From positions 14,632,001 through 14,696,000 of the forward strand of contig OX485803.1 in assembly GCA_950295325.1 (NCBI GenBank): DNA of 64,000 nucleotides, given 5' to 3'. Of this stretch, positions 32,262-45,400 are shown one piece after another. How positions within the stretch are numbered: position 1 is the first letter of the stretch; every line of letters begins with the position of its first letter. The notes beneath the pieces were generated by a model, which worked only from the letters and a program-made list of their open reading frames with translations, was not told the DNA's origin and did not search any database. The DNA comes from Polytrichum commune. Lineage: Eukaryota; Streptophyta; Polytrichopsida; Polytrichales; Polytrichaceae. The position numbers were made by a program, and so were the translations under genes.

Positions 32262-33944
32262 GAATAATTAAACAATTTGCAAGATATACACATCACCTAA
32301 CGGATTGCAACTCTATGTAGATGACATTTAGACTATATTGCGTTATGAGTGGTTTTTGTCGAAGTTGTTTGTCTGTCATTGCCATTTTAAGAGATTAAAT
32401 TGCTAACAAACCATTAGCATTTCTTTAATGATCACGTCATGGATGTAATGACAACACCAACAACCCTCTTTCATAACACTATCCACACCAAAAGACCCCT
32501 TGAAATGTAATGTTAGTATCACATGTGCAATGCAAACTCAAATTGGGAAGTTACATTGGAATACTTATCCTCAACTTCAACTTTGATGAATTATTTGGAG
32601 AAGGTGACCATTCAAAGACAACAAACACAATGAACATAGAAACTTTGCACCAAAATAGTTGTCACATTGTCTTTATTATATATTGAAATAATTATTTTGA
32701 GATGCAAGTTACAATAAAATGTGAACAACATTTTTTGAAAAATCTATCGACCATTCTATGAAACACTAGTTGAATCATAAGATGTCAAAGTGGTGGAGTG
32801 ATATGAATGTGATATTGGTTCTTTGTGGTCTACAATACCATACTCTTCATTATTGTTGCAGAACCTTGCATTCCAATCGTCGTATGTACAAATGATTAAA
32901 AGGCCTAATTGTATGTGAATATGATACGCCTTCGATGTGGTTATTACCATGATACTTCTTGAAGAGTAATCATGTCTTGCACGGGGAAGTATCCCGATGC
33001 TATTATAAGTTGTCAACATGTTATTATTACTTGGCTTCAAATCAAGTTCTCTTAAGAAATGAACGTTTATTTGCATATCATAAATAATTCACACTATCTC
33101 ATTTATGACGTCCTTAGGCACAAATTAATCAGGTTTGGTTCAAGGAATATGATCCCTTCCGATCCTAACATAGGTGTCTATTATTTCATACACACGGATT
33201 ATGTGAATTTTTTGTAATTTGCAAACCTCCAAATCTTTTGGAATTCAAAAGGTCCCTCAATCAACCATAAGTCGCCTTCAGAACAATGTCTTCCGGAACA
33301 TAAACGTCCGGAAAGAAGGTTTCAATTTTTCAAAGTGCTCAAATGTGAACACTACAAGGACCTCATTGACGTGAGCATTAAAGGAAGTGAAGAGAGGGAG
33401 AATTTAAAGAAAGAGTTGAAAAAACACAACAATCACTAGGGTTCTTGCTGTAATTTGTACCATGGATGACACGAGTCTGAAATCAACCTACACAAGGTTT
33501 TGGCTATTATCTATGGCGGAATGGACACCAACAAAATTTAAATTTAATTTTTTTTTAAAATGTAAGTGACAACAAAATCCACTGCAGTATTGTTCTAACT
33601 ACATGTAAGCCTCACTACGCAACTGACTTATGGCCTAAAGATTCAAACTTCACCATATCATCTATGGCGAGGTGCCTTTACGCATTGGAAATATCTCGAG
33701 TGTGCATTTTCAAGAATCTATTTGATGAACTATCATTAAATGATTATTATGAAAAACCTTTATACTACAAAGTCAAATGGTCATTCTTTTTTAAAAGTTT
33801 TAAAAGTTCATTTTCTTTTACCTTCGAGTATTGGGATGGACCTAGTTTTAAGTCATTGGTTGTTATGCTACAATTTATATGGATAGGTTGGGTACCTCTT
33901 GGTGCATACTACACCAATATAGTTTTCATTGTGTTTATAAGTTG
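32262..33944. other. Gene-free stretch
   Basis: AT-rich DNA without a supported gene or repeat. Confidence 0.5.
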
Positions 33945-33949
33945 GCCTC

Positions 33950-35997
33950 TGTGAGCCCAAATTATGCGCCCACATGTGGTTTCGGGTTGGGAAGTCACCA
34001 GAAATTAAGGATGCGATTTTATTGATCAAATTAAAAACATAAACAGAGTGCATTGTGATTGGATTGTGATTTTTAGCTTTAGGCTAACATGTGGGTATTA
34101 TGGTTCAAATTAGGGGATAGGATTAATTAGGAGTTGGTCAACTAACATGGGGATTAGAAGCAAGGGTAAACGGCCGGGCTTAACTCAGCCAAAGCGGTAA
34201 CAGGCTAAAAATTAACTAAAGACCAGGGCCTAGGACGGGGGTGGGAAGCCCAGCCGGGAGGAATTGACCGAATTGCAACCTGTGGACACTCTTCTGGGGT
34301 CATGGCCACCGATCCCTAGCCTTTCTCGGAGCCTGGAACGGCTGAGTACTGAGGTGAGTGTGGCGACCAGGGGAAAAAGAGAGGATGGTTGCGAAGAAGG
34401 AAGAGAGAAGCAGGGGAATGCGGCGGCAGAGCAATGTGAGGATTTCCAGAGGGCAGAGAGATGTGGGTAACCGATGGGACTGGAGGGGGGTGCGCAATGC
34501 TACTGCCCACACAATTTTGGTCACTCACATTATACTCCTCCACAACCTGGTGACATTCAGCTGGGAATTTGGCACACCAGGACAATTTCTAGCACAAAAA
34601 AAAAACTCTGCCTGGATTTTAATGCCGAAGGTGGAAGTGGAATTGGCACGGGTAGATCACTTAGTGCATTTTAAAAACGACGTGCGGCATAATATAGAGA
34701 GGATTAAAATCATTTGAAATAAAAATTATAAAGGAATTCCAAATAATGAAGGGGCCATTAAATGTAGACCATCCCATTATAAGTAAGTTAGATGGACATA
34801 AAACGTGGGCCATTATTTTTTTGTAAAATTAATATAGGGGCTGAAGATAAGGATCCTAGAAGGTATGTTTAGTATGGTATGTAAATGGGTTTAGGACTCA
34901 CAGGGATGGATGATAATTGGGATTTCTGTCTGTCCAAAATTACTTAAAAGGAATATAGAGTACAAAAAATTGCAGTGACTTGGACAATATAAGTAATGGA
35001 AGGGTGCAAAAAAATGGGCCATTTTTGAAATTTAAGTAATTATAGGGAGGCTTTAATTCAACCCTTGAAGGTAAATAGCCCCAAAACAAAAAAACCCCCA
35101 GCCGCACGTGGTGCACAAAAATGCCTTAGAGTGATCTACCCGTGGGAATTGGACTCAGGGATGCATAATTCTGGTAATTGTTGTGGGGAAACAAGGGGAG
35201 TTGTGTGTGATGGAAGTTGATGCATTGGTGTGGAAGGGGCTGAAGTTGCGTGAGGTGGAGAAAGGACATGCGGACGACCTCAGCATTGTGCGGATCTGTG
35301 GGACTCATTTGAAGGGTGCTGAGGTGAAGGAGGGCTAAGCATTAAGCGGCCAGGTGAAGCTCGATGAGCAGCATCAGCTCATGCAGAGATCAGCAGTTGT
35401 CTCCGAAGAGCCTAACCTGGGACAAAGGGTGGGCGACTGTAATCGAGGATACACAGCTGCGAAGAGCCACCGAGGAGACTGGGCCAAGGCACCAGCAGAG
35501 GCACGGGTCCAAGAAGATGGTAACAACCTGTAATGGATCTTGACGGGAGATGACGGGCTTGGGCCCATGACCAAACAACGCGGAATTATGATCAGTGATT
35601 CGGGACTATGGGCAGTTAAGTAGGGCCTACCGAGAGAGAACAGGGCCATGCATTTGATATGCTCATAGTTAGGAGATTAGTCATTTTGATTGGGTAATTA
35701 GGAATTAGTGTGGGGGAGGCCAACCACAAACTGTGGACCCCTTACAACCTTAGCGCTTGAGTGTGAAATGTGTGGAGCAAGGATTTAATGAGTGAGAGTG
35801 TGGTGGTTCAAGGGAAGTTGCGAAAGGCATTTTTAAATGTTTGTACCATGCATCATGAAATAAACTTGTGGGTTTAAGATTGCTATCTGTGAACACTAGA
35901 GTGTTCTTGAAACACTGGGAGGTGTCAAAGGTGGTGTGTTTAGTCCCGACCCCCCACTCGGACTACGACGCTAAGGGGTGGGGGTTTAGGGCTGACA
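33950..35997 (+). mobile_element. Solo LTR 3, diverged member of the same family
   Basis: It begins TGTGAGCCCAAATTATGC, like LTR 1, and ends with CGGACTACGACGCT...GGGCTGACA, matching the LTR 1 terminal block (CCGGACTAGGACGCT). Flanks are GCCTC (33945-33949) and ACCTC (35998-36002), a target duplication with one change. At 2048 bp it is the longest of the three and has an unrelated interior including several small open frames with no recognised domain. No retroviral-type coding region is attached. Confidence 0.8.
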
Positions 35998-36002
35998 ACC
36001 TC

Positions 36003-36469
36003 CAAATGCCGAGCTTCAATTCCACCAGCAACCACTAGTACGGATGTTGTCTGATCTCTACTAAATAAGTTATATATACAGTTGGACAATTTGACTAGGG
36101 ATAATAGTAATCAATAGGTCATGGCATTTCTATCCATCTTGACAACTCAAAAGGTTTCTCAACAGATACATGTCATATTCCTACTCATGGATTACACTCA
36201 TGAAGATATAGACGGGTATTTCAACCACTTGTCCTAACAACTCAAAACAACAAACACGTTTGTCCTCATTGATAAGAATTTTGTGTCTATGTCCATCATA
36301 TCACGTCACATCCTATGATAGCAAAGTGATAGCGAACCAAAACATGCCACCTTAGCAGGGGATAAATCCGACAATTTACCCTGGGGTAAACTAACACGGT
36401 CAACCCCTTGGGTTAACTGCAAAAGAAGAAGATCTAACCGTCTAGATTTCTCATAAATTAAAAAAAAAT
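36003..36469. other. Gene-free stretch
   Basis: No gene recognised. Confidence 0.5.
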
Positions 36470-37080
36470 TGGCTTAGCAAAAGACTACTTTGGTTGACTA
36501 CTCTTGGTCAACTTCTACAGTCGATTTCTAGGAAAAGCCAAAAAAAAATTTAAATCATAGAAAAAATTTGGTCGGTTAGATTTTGCATTTTATAAGATCT
36601 AATGGTCCAAACAATTGATTTTTTTTGGAATTTTTTTACTTTTTGGTCTAATAGTCAAGTACTCTAGGTTGACTAGAGCAATCAACCATAGCATTCCACC
36701 AAGAGTAGTCGACTCATTGGTTAACTAATACTAGTAATTGACATTTATGAAAAGCCAAAAAACATTTTTAAAAAAATAAAAAAGTTCTAGACAACTAGAT
36801 TTAGCATCTAACAAGATCTAATGGTCCAAAAAATTCGGAAAACTTTGAAAACTTTAAATCTTTGGTTAGAAACCGATTACTTTGGTCAATTGTTACTAGC
36901 AGTCGACATCTAGAAAAAGCCCCCAAAAAATTAAAATTTTGAAAAAAAAATTAGATAGTTCATTTTTTTCATCTAACAAGATCTAATGGTCCATATTTTT
37001 TTGAGTTTTTTGTAATTACTAAAAAAAAATTGAAGTTGATTGCTAGTTGTAATTGACTAGAACAATGGACCAAAAAAATG
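36470..37080 (+). repeat. Degenerate tandem repeat around AAGATCTAATGGTCCA
   Basis: Three diverged units carry AAGATCTAATGGTCCA (about 36594, 36814, 36978), each preceded by AAAAAGCC and an A-rich run and followed by TTTTT and GACTAG/TCAAC blocks. Spacing is irregular (about 220 and 163 bp). Confidence 0.6.
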
Positions 37081-40000
37081 ATTGTTTTTACAAAAATTGG
37101 TGTAGTAAAACAAATTACCATGTCCTTGGGCATCACGTCCCAACGGGATGTGCCATGACAGCCAAGGTCCATGTCTCATTCATTTGCACATCCATGTTTG
37201 CTGACCTCATGAAACTTTCACGGAATCACAATTGTTTTCATTTAAGGTTTGATTTAGGAGGTTGTTGATTTTAGATCTTTCAGTATAGGTTATCCTAAAG
37301 GGCTTGTGTGACAGAAGGACATTAATGTTTTTTAGGTTTTCCTAGATAATGATGAATGACATGTTTTTCGATACAAAAATTTGCACTTGATCCAAAGTGG
37401 TCATTGTGGAACAATTTTGTTTACATGTGGCAGGATGATGGTCATAGGAGCAAATTGATAAGGAACACACCCAACAAAATTTAGAGTTGGCAAGCACTTC
37501 CAGCCAACCAACATAGGAAATATATCAGGAGCACTCTTGATGGTTTTGCTTATAAGTTTTTTTTGCACTTCTTGGAGTCATTTGTAATTACATTTTCATG
37601 TAAGTTGGGTATTTTTGATGTCCTACTAATACAAGGAAATCATTGGATGACTTTAAACTTATACTCATAGGTATTGATATTGCTGCTTCTATTTCAATAA
37701 AGCCATGTTATGGTTGGTTTTAAAATGCAACAATGCTTTTTTCTTCTAGTCATATATTGGGAGGGCTCCCGATATATTATTGTCCACACCTAATTTTATT
37801 TATTTATATTTTTTATGTCATGTTGAATTTGTCCACATTATGTCTTATGACTTGTGTCTTATGTTTATAAACTTCTCTCTTTAACTCATGAATTATGTCG
37901 TAAACTCTAATGTCTTAGATTCTTCTAGTTTATGTCTTAACCTCTTTTAATAAATATCAAAGTTTGTTGTCTAAACAATTATAGTTTGTGTCCTAAAGGC
38001 CACATCCGGGAAGTTGTTTCTCTTCTTGTAAATGTTCTCATAGTTTTATTTATGTAAATTCTCATTGGGTATGAAATTGGGAGATCTCCTAATGTGTCTA
38101 CTTACGTGATATAAGTGGATTCTCCAATATTGACCTTTGAAGCCACACCAAGAGATCCCCCATGACACCGTCAGATCTACTCACAATATACTTCAACATG
38201 TCTTTTAATTATGAACTAAGCGGTCTCCTCATTTTATGATTCACTACAATCAAAATATTTTGTACTAAGATGGGAGACCTCTTGGTCCAAAAGGCATTAA
38301 GAAATCTACCCATGCTATATGAAGTTTGTCTCCATATTATATTATATAAATAATTATAATTATCTTTGCTAAATGCACTTAAAGGTGATTTAAGATTATT
38401 TATTTATTACTTTAAACCCTAAATTTTAGTAAGCTATTGTTAATCTAATCCCGAATTAATTCAAAAGTCTACTTTTAGTTGAATGCTTGCTCTTTCCTCT
38501 ACTTTGAAAATTGATAAATGTGAGGCTGAAAAATATTTTATATATGAATTGAAATAATGTAGTCTAATGAATAATTCAAGAAAATGGAAAAATGTTAGCA
38601 CATGTAAGTTGGAGCAATGAAATGATGGATACAGTGCACACGAAATGACCTTAAGCTTCTTGGTATACACCTGGGGGATACATCTTTCATTAAAAATCAA
38701 GGACCATGTGCATTCGCAACATACTCTAAAATCCCATGTATACAATTTTGTTTTCATAGAATCAAGCAATACACGTACAAATTCAATGATAAAACTACAA
38801 GTGACAATATGTATATGTATAAATTACATCCATATATAGTCATTAACGTAAGTATACAATATACTTTTGAATAATAATGAACCCTTGTCATATGTAAATG
38901 TAAAACCCAAGCATCCATTGATGAAGTTATTGGAAACTTTTCCATCCGTGATGTAAATCCTAAGCATCTAAGTTTGCAATATATGCCATCGAAGCTAATG
39001 CCAACATTGTTTCAAAATTCAACATCAAATGATTTGTAAGATCAGAAGTCCACTTATTGGTGGTTACTTTTTGATACCAACATAAACCAATCTCCATGTG
39101 TTCGATGGATAGTCCATCAAGTTAATTGGATCCCTATACTTCCCCTAAAAAATTACCAATTTTTTACGCACCCTATTAACCCTCCCAACAAACCAATCCC
39201 TAATTGGAGATTATTTTTTTTGGTCTACCACATTTTTTGACAATTCTAGCTTCAAGTGTGTTCAATAAACATAGCCCACAATCATAACCAAGATTCCACA
39301 TAGTATCTTGATATACAGCGGTGTTGAATTAAACATTGCACAAACAAAACCCGAGGGAATAAAAAAATGCAATTGATGGAGTTATGTCACCCACCTCATT
39401 GTGATTGACATGGTCAATGTCACATTGCCATGCAGTAATCTTATGATTATCCTCTCAAATTCAAAGCATTTTCCTTTGAACACACCCTAATCATTGTCAA
39501 TGCATAAGAATAATTGAAAAGAATCGTTGATGAATCACTAGTCTCCTTCCCAAGATTCCTAGGTACCTTGGGTGACCTTCTCCACTTTCCTTGCATTGTC
39601 CTTGACGAAAATGTAACAAACCATGTCACCTTCATGGTATTCATTAACAAACTCATGTTTCTTACAATTGACCATCAACCGCCAATGTGGGTCTCACCAC
39701 AAGCAATGGCAATAAACGACATAGTGGCACAATAAAAATATATTTTGATGTAGGTTTCATGCACAAACTTCCAATCAACTTATTGAAAGTGGTCTTTTGC
39801 AATTTGAGCATGTAGCTAACAATGTAGCTAACAATGTCAATCACATTGTCCAATACTTAGGAAACTCTTGAGACTGAATATTGTTAACATCATCCTACAA
39901 ATGACAAGAGAATTGATGTTCAAAAATTAAGTTCTTCAGTTATGACCCTACAAACACATGGTTAGGAGAGGCTTGCCATCATTCCAAACCCTTCTTCACA

Positions 40001-40574
40001 CAAAAAACCATCAAACTCTAAATTAACTACACTCCAACACTTGAGGGATTTGAAATCATTTGAAGGGCTCCAAATGTAAGCCCTCTTTTAGGCAACAACC
40101 CCAAGCCTCAAAGGGTAGTATCAAGACACTCAAATATAGCATGTCAAAAATCCCCCCCCCCCCCCAAAACACCCCACACCCCATATGGCACGATAGTTGA
40201 GCATCAACAATATAGAGTTCAATCTCCATCCAAGACCTTTGAGGGCTGCAATATGAGCTTCTTTTACAACTCGAGGTCTTTGCCCTCGAGCCATTGAAGT
40301 AGTTGACCCAATTGGGAAGGGTTGGCAATAACCTCCAAGCCCCAACTCTAACCAAATGCAAGTTCTCAAAGGGCAACAACAAGGCACTCACGTACGGTAG
40401 TGGGGGTTGGTCTTGCGCCACCAAACCCCCCCCCCCAAGCATGCCATAAAAATAAACTAACTGTAATGCAAACAACGACCCTATAAATGGGCACAGGGTT
40501 GACAAAAAACAAAAAATGCTTTCTAAAATTTCTAAAACTATTTTATTCTATTTTATTCTACATTCTTGCCCCTT
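37081..40574. other. Gene-free stretch
   Basis: AT-rich DNA. Short GGGAG..CTCCC-type dyads recur near 37768, 38085, 38150, 38225 and 38274 without a fixed period. Homopolymer C runs lie near 40152-40165 and 40425-40437. No gene is supported. Confidence 0.5.
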
Positions 40575-41240
40575 CATAATTTCAAATATATTTGGATGCA
40601 GGGTTGGTCATCAACCTAGGCCCCCCTCCTACACAAAAACTTAAAAGTTCATACTTGACATTTGTGGGTCCATTGAAGTTTTGAAAGGCAATTGAAAGAG
40701 CCAAAATGTGGAAGGAAATTTTGAAACAAGTTATTAAAAATGTTGGACATTGTCTTTGCAGCACCAAGATGACAAACTCCAAAATTTGGATTTGTTTTTT
40801 TTTTTTTTGGTTAACTGGTTTTTTGCTGGACAATTTTTGGGGCCTACGAGAATTCAAATATCAAGTTTGGAAAATTGGTCATCAACCCATGTTCTACCTC
40901 CACATAACAAGAGGCTCATACTTGGCATTTGGGGGTCCATTGGCTTCTTGAATGGCCCTAGAAAAGGCCAAAACTTGGGAAAACAACAAAAAGGATAGTA
41001 TCCAAACTTTTGAAAATTGTCGTCTCAGCACCAAGACGACAATTTTCAAATTTCATAATACTTTTGTTTTTTATTTTTTTGTTAATCACATGACCACTTT
41101 TGGGGCCTACAAGAATCCAAATATTGCCTTTGGACGTGTTGGTCACCAACCCATGCCTCACCTTACACAACAAGAGGCTCATGCTTGGAATTTGAAGGTC
41201 CATCATATTTTTGAATTAAATAATAAGAATATTTAAAAAA
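40575..41240 (+). repeat. About 265-275-bp tandem repeat
   Basis: Three diverged copies start near 40575, 40850 and 41110, each with TTGGTCATCAACCCATG, then ACAACAAGAGGCTCAT, then a CCAAGATGACAA block. Confidence 0.7.
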
Positions 41241-41960
41241 AAAATTGAACCAACTTTTGTGTGCCCCGTACTTTGAAAAATTGTTGTCTTGGTTTCAAAA
41301 GGGCATTTTTCTAAAACCTTGGGAAACCCTATGAAGTCTTGTGATAGTCATTTTTTAAGAAAATAGAAAAATAAAATAAAATTTGGAACATACTTTCATG
41401 TGCCCAATATTTTTTTTAATTGTTTTCTTGGTTCCAAGATGACAATTTTTTAAAAAAATTGGGCATTTTTAAAGCCCTAGGAAACTTGGGAAGTGTTGCA
41501 AAAGTTATTTTTGATGATTTCATAAAAATAGAGTAAAATTTGGAACCAACTCTCATGTGCCTTACATTTTTAAATTATTTTCCATGTTCCCAGATGACAA
41601 TTTTCAAATTATCGAGCATTTTTCTAAAGCCTTTAGAAACCTTGAGAAGCACTACAAGAGCCATTTTTGACAAATTAGAAAAACTAAACCAACTCTCATG
41701 TGCCCAATATTCTCAAAATTATTGTCCTAGTTCTAAGATGACAATTTTCAAATTATGGGGCATTTTTCTAAAGCCTTGGGAAGCGTTGTATGGGTTTTTT
41801 TTTAATTTAGAAAAATAAGATGAATTTGGAACCAACTCTCATATGCCTAATATTTTCATAATTGTTGTCATGATTATGAGATGACAATTTTCAAATTTTT
41901 GGGAATTTTTTGAAAGCCTTAGGAAACCTTGGGGAGCATTTGGAAAGTTAATTTTGAAGA
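41241..41960 (+). repeat. About 148-bp tandem repeat, 5 copies
   Basis: Copies start near 41241, 41392, 41543, 41688 and 41832. Each begins AACCAACTCTCATGTGCC and includes AAGATGACAATTTTCAAA and AAAGCCTTGGGAAAC. The AAGATGACAATTTTCAAA block is shared with the 270-bp array upstream, so both arrays derive from one ancestral unit. Confidence 0.8.
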
Positions 41961-41979
41961 ATTTATACCACACAGCCAA

Positions 41980-42414
41980 TCAATATTTTGACTTACAATG
42001 AAGGTGATGCCATTGTACCAATGGGTGATCATGAATGTATGTGCTTATTCCCTTAATTTGCCAATTTGAATTAGATTCATATTGAACATGCCCTCCTAAC
42101 ACATGCCCTGACACTACATCACATGTTGGGGTGCTCTTCTGTAATCTTGTGGAAATTATATAGAAAGCATTGGACAACACAAAACTCATGGATGGGTACC
42201 GTGCCACTGGTGTCATAGCCATTCCATACCCATTATAAGAAGTCATCATTGCTATTGTTTCAATGGATGATAAACGTACCATGTTTTCATTCATTACATC
42301 CCGCAATACACACGCACTAAATTCACCAATATGGAGGCAATATGTGCTTTGTGTCTCTAAGAAGAAAAGGAAAGGTTTGTACTTTGAACACCTTTCATAC
42401 ACCATGCAAGGCAT
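41980..42414 (-). CDS. Hypothetical 144-codon open frame
   Basis: The frame starts with an ATG at 42414 and is unusually long for this AT-rich DNA. No domain is recognised. Cys and Met are frequent and no signal peptide or membrane segment stands out. It may be a decayed exon or chance. Confidence 0.2.
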   Translation of the reverse strand: MPCMVYERCSKYKPFLFFLETQSTYCLHIGEFSACVLRDVMNENMVRLSSIETIAMMTSYNGYGMAMTPVARYPSMSFVLSNAFYIISTRLQKSTPTCDVVSGHVLGGHVQYESNSNWQIKGISTYIHDHPLVQWHHLHCKSKY

Positions 42415-45400
42415 GATTCAACAACAATCAATCTCGGGTTGGGTGATTTTGGTCCTTTGAGAAATCACTTGGACAAATAGGTAGGATGATTCTTGTTCCT
42501 TGGAGCTAAAACCTACAATAATCTTAGTTCTCATAGAGTGTTGGAGAAATATGACATGTGTAGGTATAATTAAGATGGGATGAATGAAAAGATGAAGTAG
42601 CAAGGAGATTGGTATTGAAGTCAACATTGAATTTGACTAGGAATGGGTAGATCATTGTTATGCATATAACATCATTTATTTTGTGTAAAAAACTTGAGAT
42701 GTAATATTATTGTGTTTGGCCCGGTTTTCTGCTAGTTTTATTCTATCTTGCTAGATGTTGGTCATGCCGAGTATGCCTACGGTTTGCAAGGAATTGTGGC
42801 ACACCTCATCAAAGACTAGGATTTGCAACTTTTTTTAATGGAGTTTGTGCTGCTTAATTTATTGTTTGAAGGATTTGGTAATTATCATTATGTATACGCC
42901 TGTAAAATTTTGTGTCATGAATTTTTTTTTGATTTTGTGATTTTGAGCTTGGGCACTTTTATTTTTGGGGTTGCGATATGGACTTTTCGATGTAATGTTA
43001 TCCATTTTTTTTGGTTTGAATTACGAGTGATATTATGGTCTAGTCTTATTGTCTAGTGAGTTTTTTTTTCTTTGTTCAATATTGTGTTCTCTTAAATGCT
43101 AGCATGTTGTTGTCTCATTCTTGTATTTGTAAGCGTTGGAAAATGTCTATTGCTTGGGGTTTTAATCAACACTATATTATATCTAGTTGATCGACACTAT
43201 ATTATGTTATTATTTTATTATAGTAGATTACATTAAATTTTTGTATTCAACGGTGGTTACGACCAATAATCAATTTGGAATTCTAATAAATGCTTCATGA
43301 TTTGACCACACATACTTTCATGCATGATAATAGCACTATCATATGTGTAAAGATGAAAATCTAATATCCACATTTTATAACTCAATTGTCAAAATAGGTG
43401 TACAATTTACATTATAAACCCTATAACCGTGAGGATTTCATTATATTTAGCTCACCGCTCACATGTTACCGCTCATCACTCACAAGATATTGCTCACCGC
43501 TCACTACTCATGCCTTAGCTTCCCTGAAGTTAGAACTATTTTGAAGATGAAATCCAATTATCAACTTCAAGTGTTATCTCCATGAACCTCTTGCTGCCAA
43601 CGGGCATCAATTTATACATGGACATTAGAAGACCCCTAACATTACCCCATCCCCCCCTCACTTTGCATCCATGAATTTCTTGTGAACCCTAGGCGAGTTC
43701 ACTAGCGATTTACGTAGAAACAATGTGTGAGAAAAGGTAGGGTGGAAAGATATTTGTAAAACATGTTGTTAGATCTACATTAGCCTTTATTAAATGTCCA
43801 TAAGTAATTTGTATGTAACACATGGTACTATAGATTGTGCTAATTTATCTCTATTCTTTTTTAAATAGCCTTACAAAAATTGGAATGAATAACCTTTTTG
43901 GAGGATGAGTATGCTTAAAGGGCGAGTTAGATCATCTTAATTAAGACAATAGTGGGGATCCATTAACAACATTAATGGAATTACAATCATTATGAATTAG
44001 ATTTGGTTCATTGTGGATGAAACAAGGAACAAAAGTTTCTTTTAGGGTTAGGAACACGTTGAGCTAGATTTGTATTTCCATTGTCATTTTGCACCCACTC
44101 CCTTAGTCACATAATTACACCATCTTTTTGGACATAATGGACGTTTTGTCATTTTTCTATGTTCCTTACGTGACAAACACCAACAAAGAAGAAACTCCAC
44201 TCCTATACCATGAGGAGAAGATTGAATTCCTACTTCTCATAAATAAAATAGGATGCAATTTAATACATAATTATGGAATTTATAATCACCTTTAGGGTGG
44301 AGTAAAATGCTGATAAGTATGATTTTTAATAATTATAGGGTCCCAAAAATCCAAAAGACTAAGATAAATAACCCCCAAACAAATACTTGATTCTTGCATA
44401 TGTATGCCAATTTTTTGTAGAGGTGCCTTTCTAGGGTGCGAACCCTATCGAAGAACATTACACTCTCACTACATGCATATGAACTTTGGACAATTGCCAT
44501 GTGTTACTGGAAAATCTATAATCCTATCATAGTGGTAGATTAGCATCCTTCATTCACCAATACATGATGATTTCCTACAACTCGTATGCTAGTGTTGTCT
44601 AAGATTTCAAAACTTTAGTCAAATTCGCTAAATTTGGTCAACAACATGCCTAAATGAAAACTTCGGCAAACTAAAAATTGTCATACGTGCTAGAGACCCC
44701 TTTTACATTCAAAACCTTTGCCACATATGGATACAAAGAGAGGCAAAATTGCCATTAATTATGTCTCTCTCAAGATACATTCCATGAGACCCGGCAAGAA
44801 CCAAGAGACGAGAGCATTGATAGCTTTGGTTCCTATAGGATATCCACAAAAGGGGGTGAGGGATGTTAGCTACAAGTGCTTCACAATAATAGAACAACTC
44901 ATAATAGAACACTTTGTACTGGCGGGCTCGAAAAAACAAAGTCGTATTACTACGGTGGAGAATGAAATGAAACTCATTTTAAAGTCTCGGAGAACAAAAG
45001 GGCCAATGGGAACCAAAAGTGTGAAGATTTTTTAATTGAAGTAGAGTGGGAGGCAATGACCCACTGGTCTCCAAATCTACCATTTGCAGTGATGGAGGAT
45101 GCGTGTTACACTGTTTAGAGAATATGGTGTCGTTGGCGCAATAATGCTACTAAGGCCCGATTTGGATGAGTGCCCGGACAAAGCATGAACATTGACACTC
45201 CCGGTCAGTGTTTTCATCTCTCAAAGTGCTTCCACATCATCAAGTCGTTGTGTGCACTGTCCAACTCATCAAATGTGGCTTCAGACCTGCAGGCAACCCT
45301 GACCCATCCCTAATCAAACAAGCAGGAGCATTCCTCCACCGGAAAAGTTTGGAGCCACCTTCAGGCAAGACCCATAACTTCTCTAACTGAGGTGGCCACA

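Noticed and set aside
44718-45035. 105-codon plus-strand open frame
   Set aside because: No domain, no homology signal that I recognise, and composition like the surrounding DNA.
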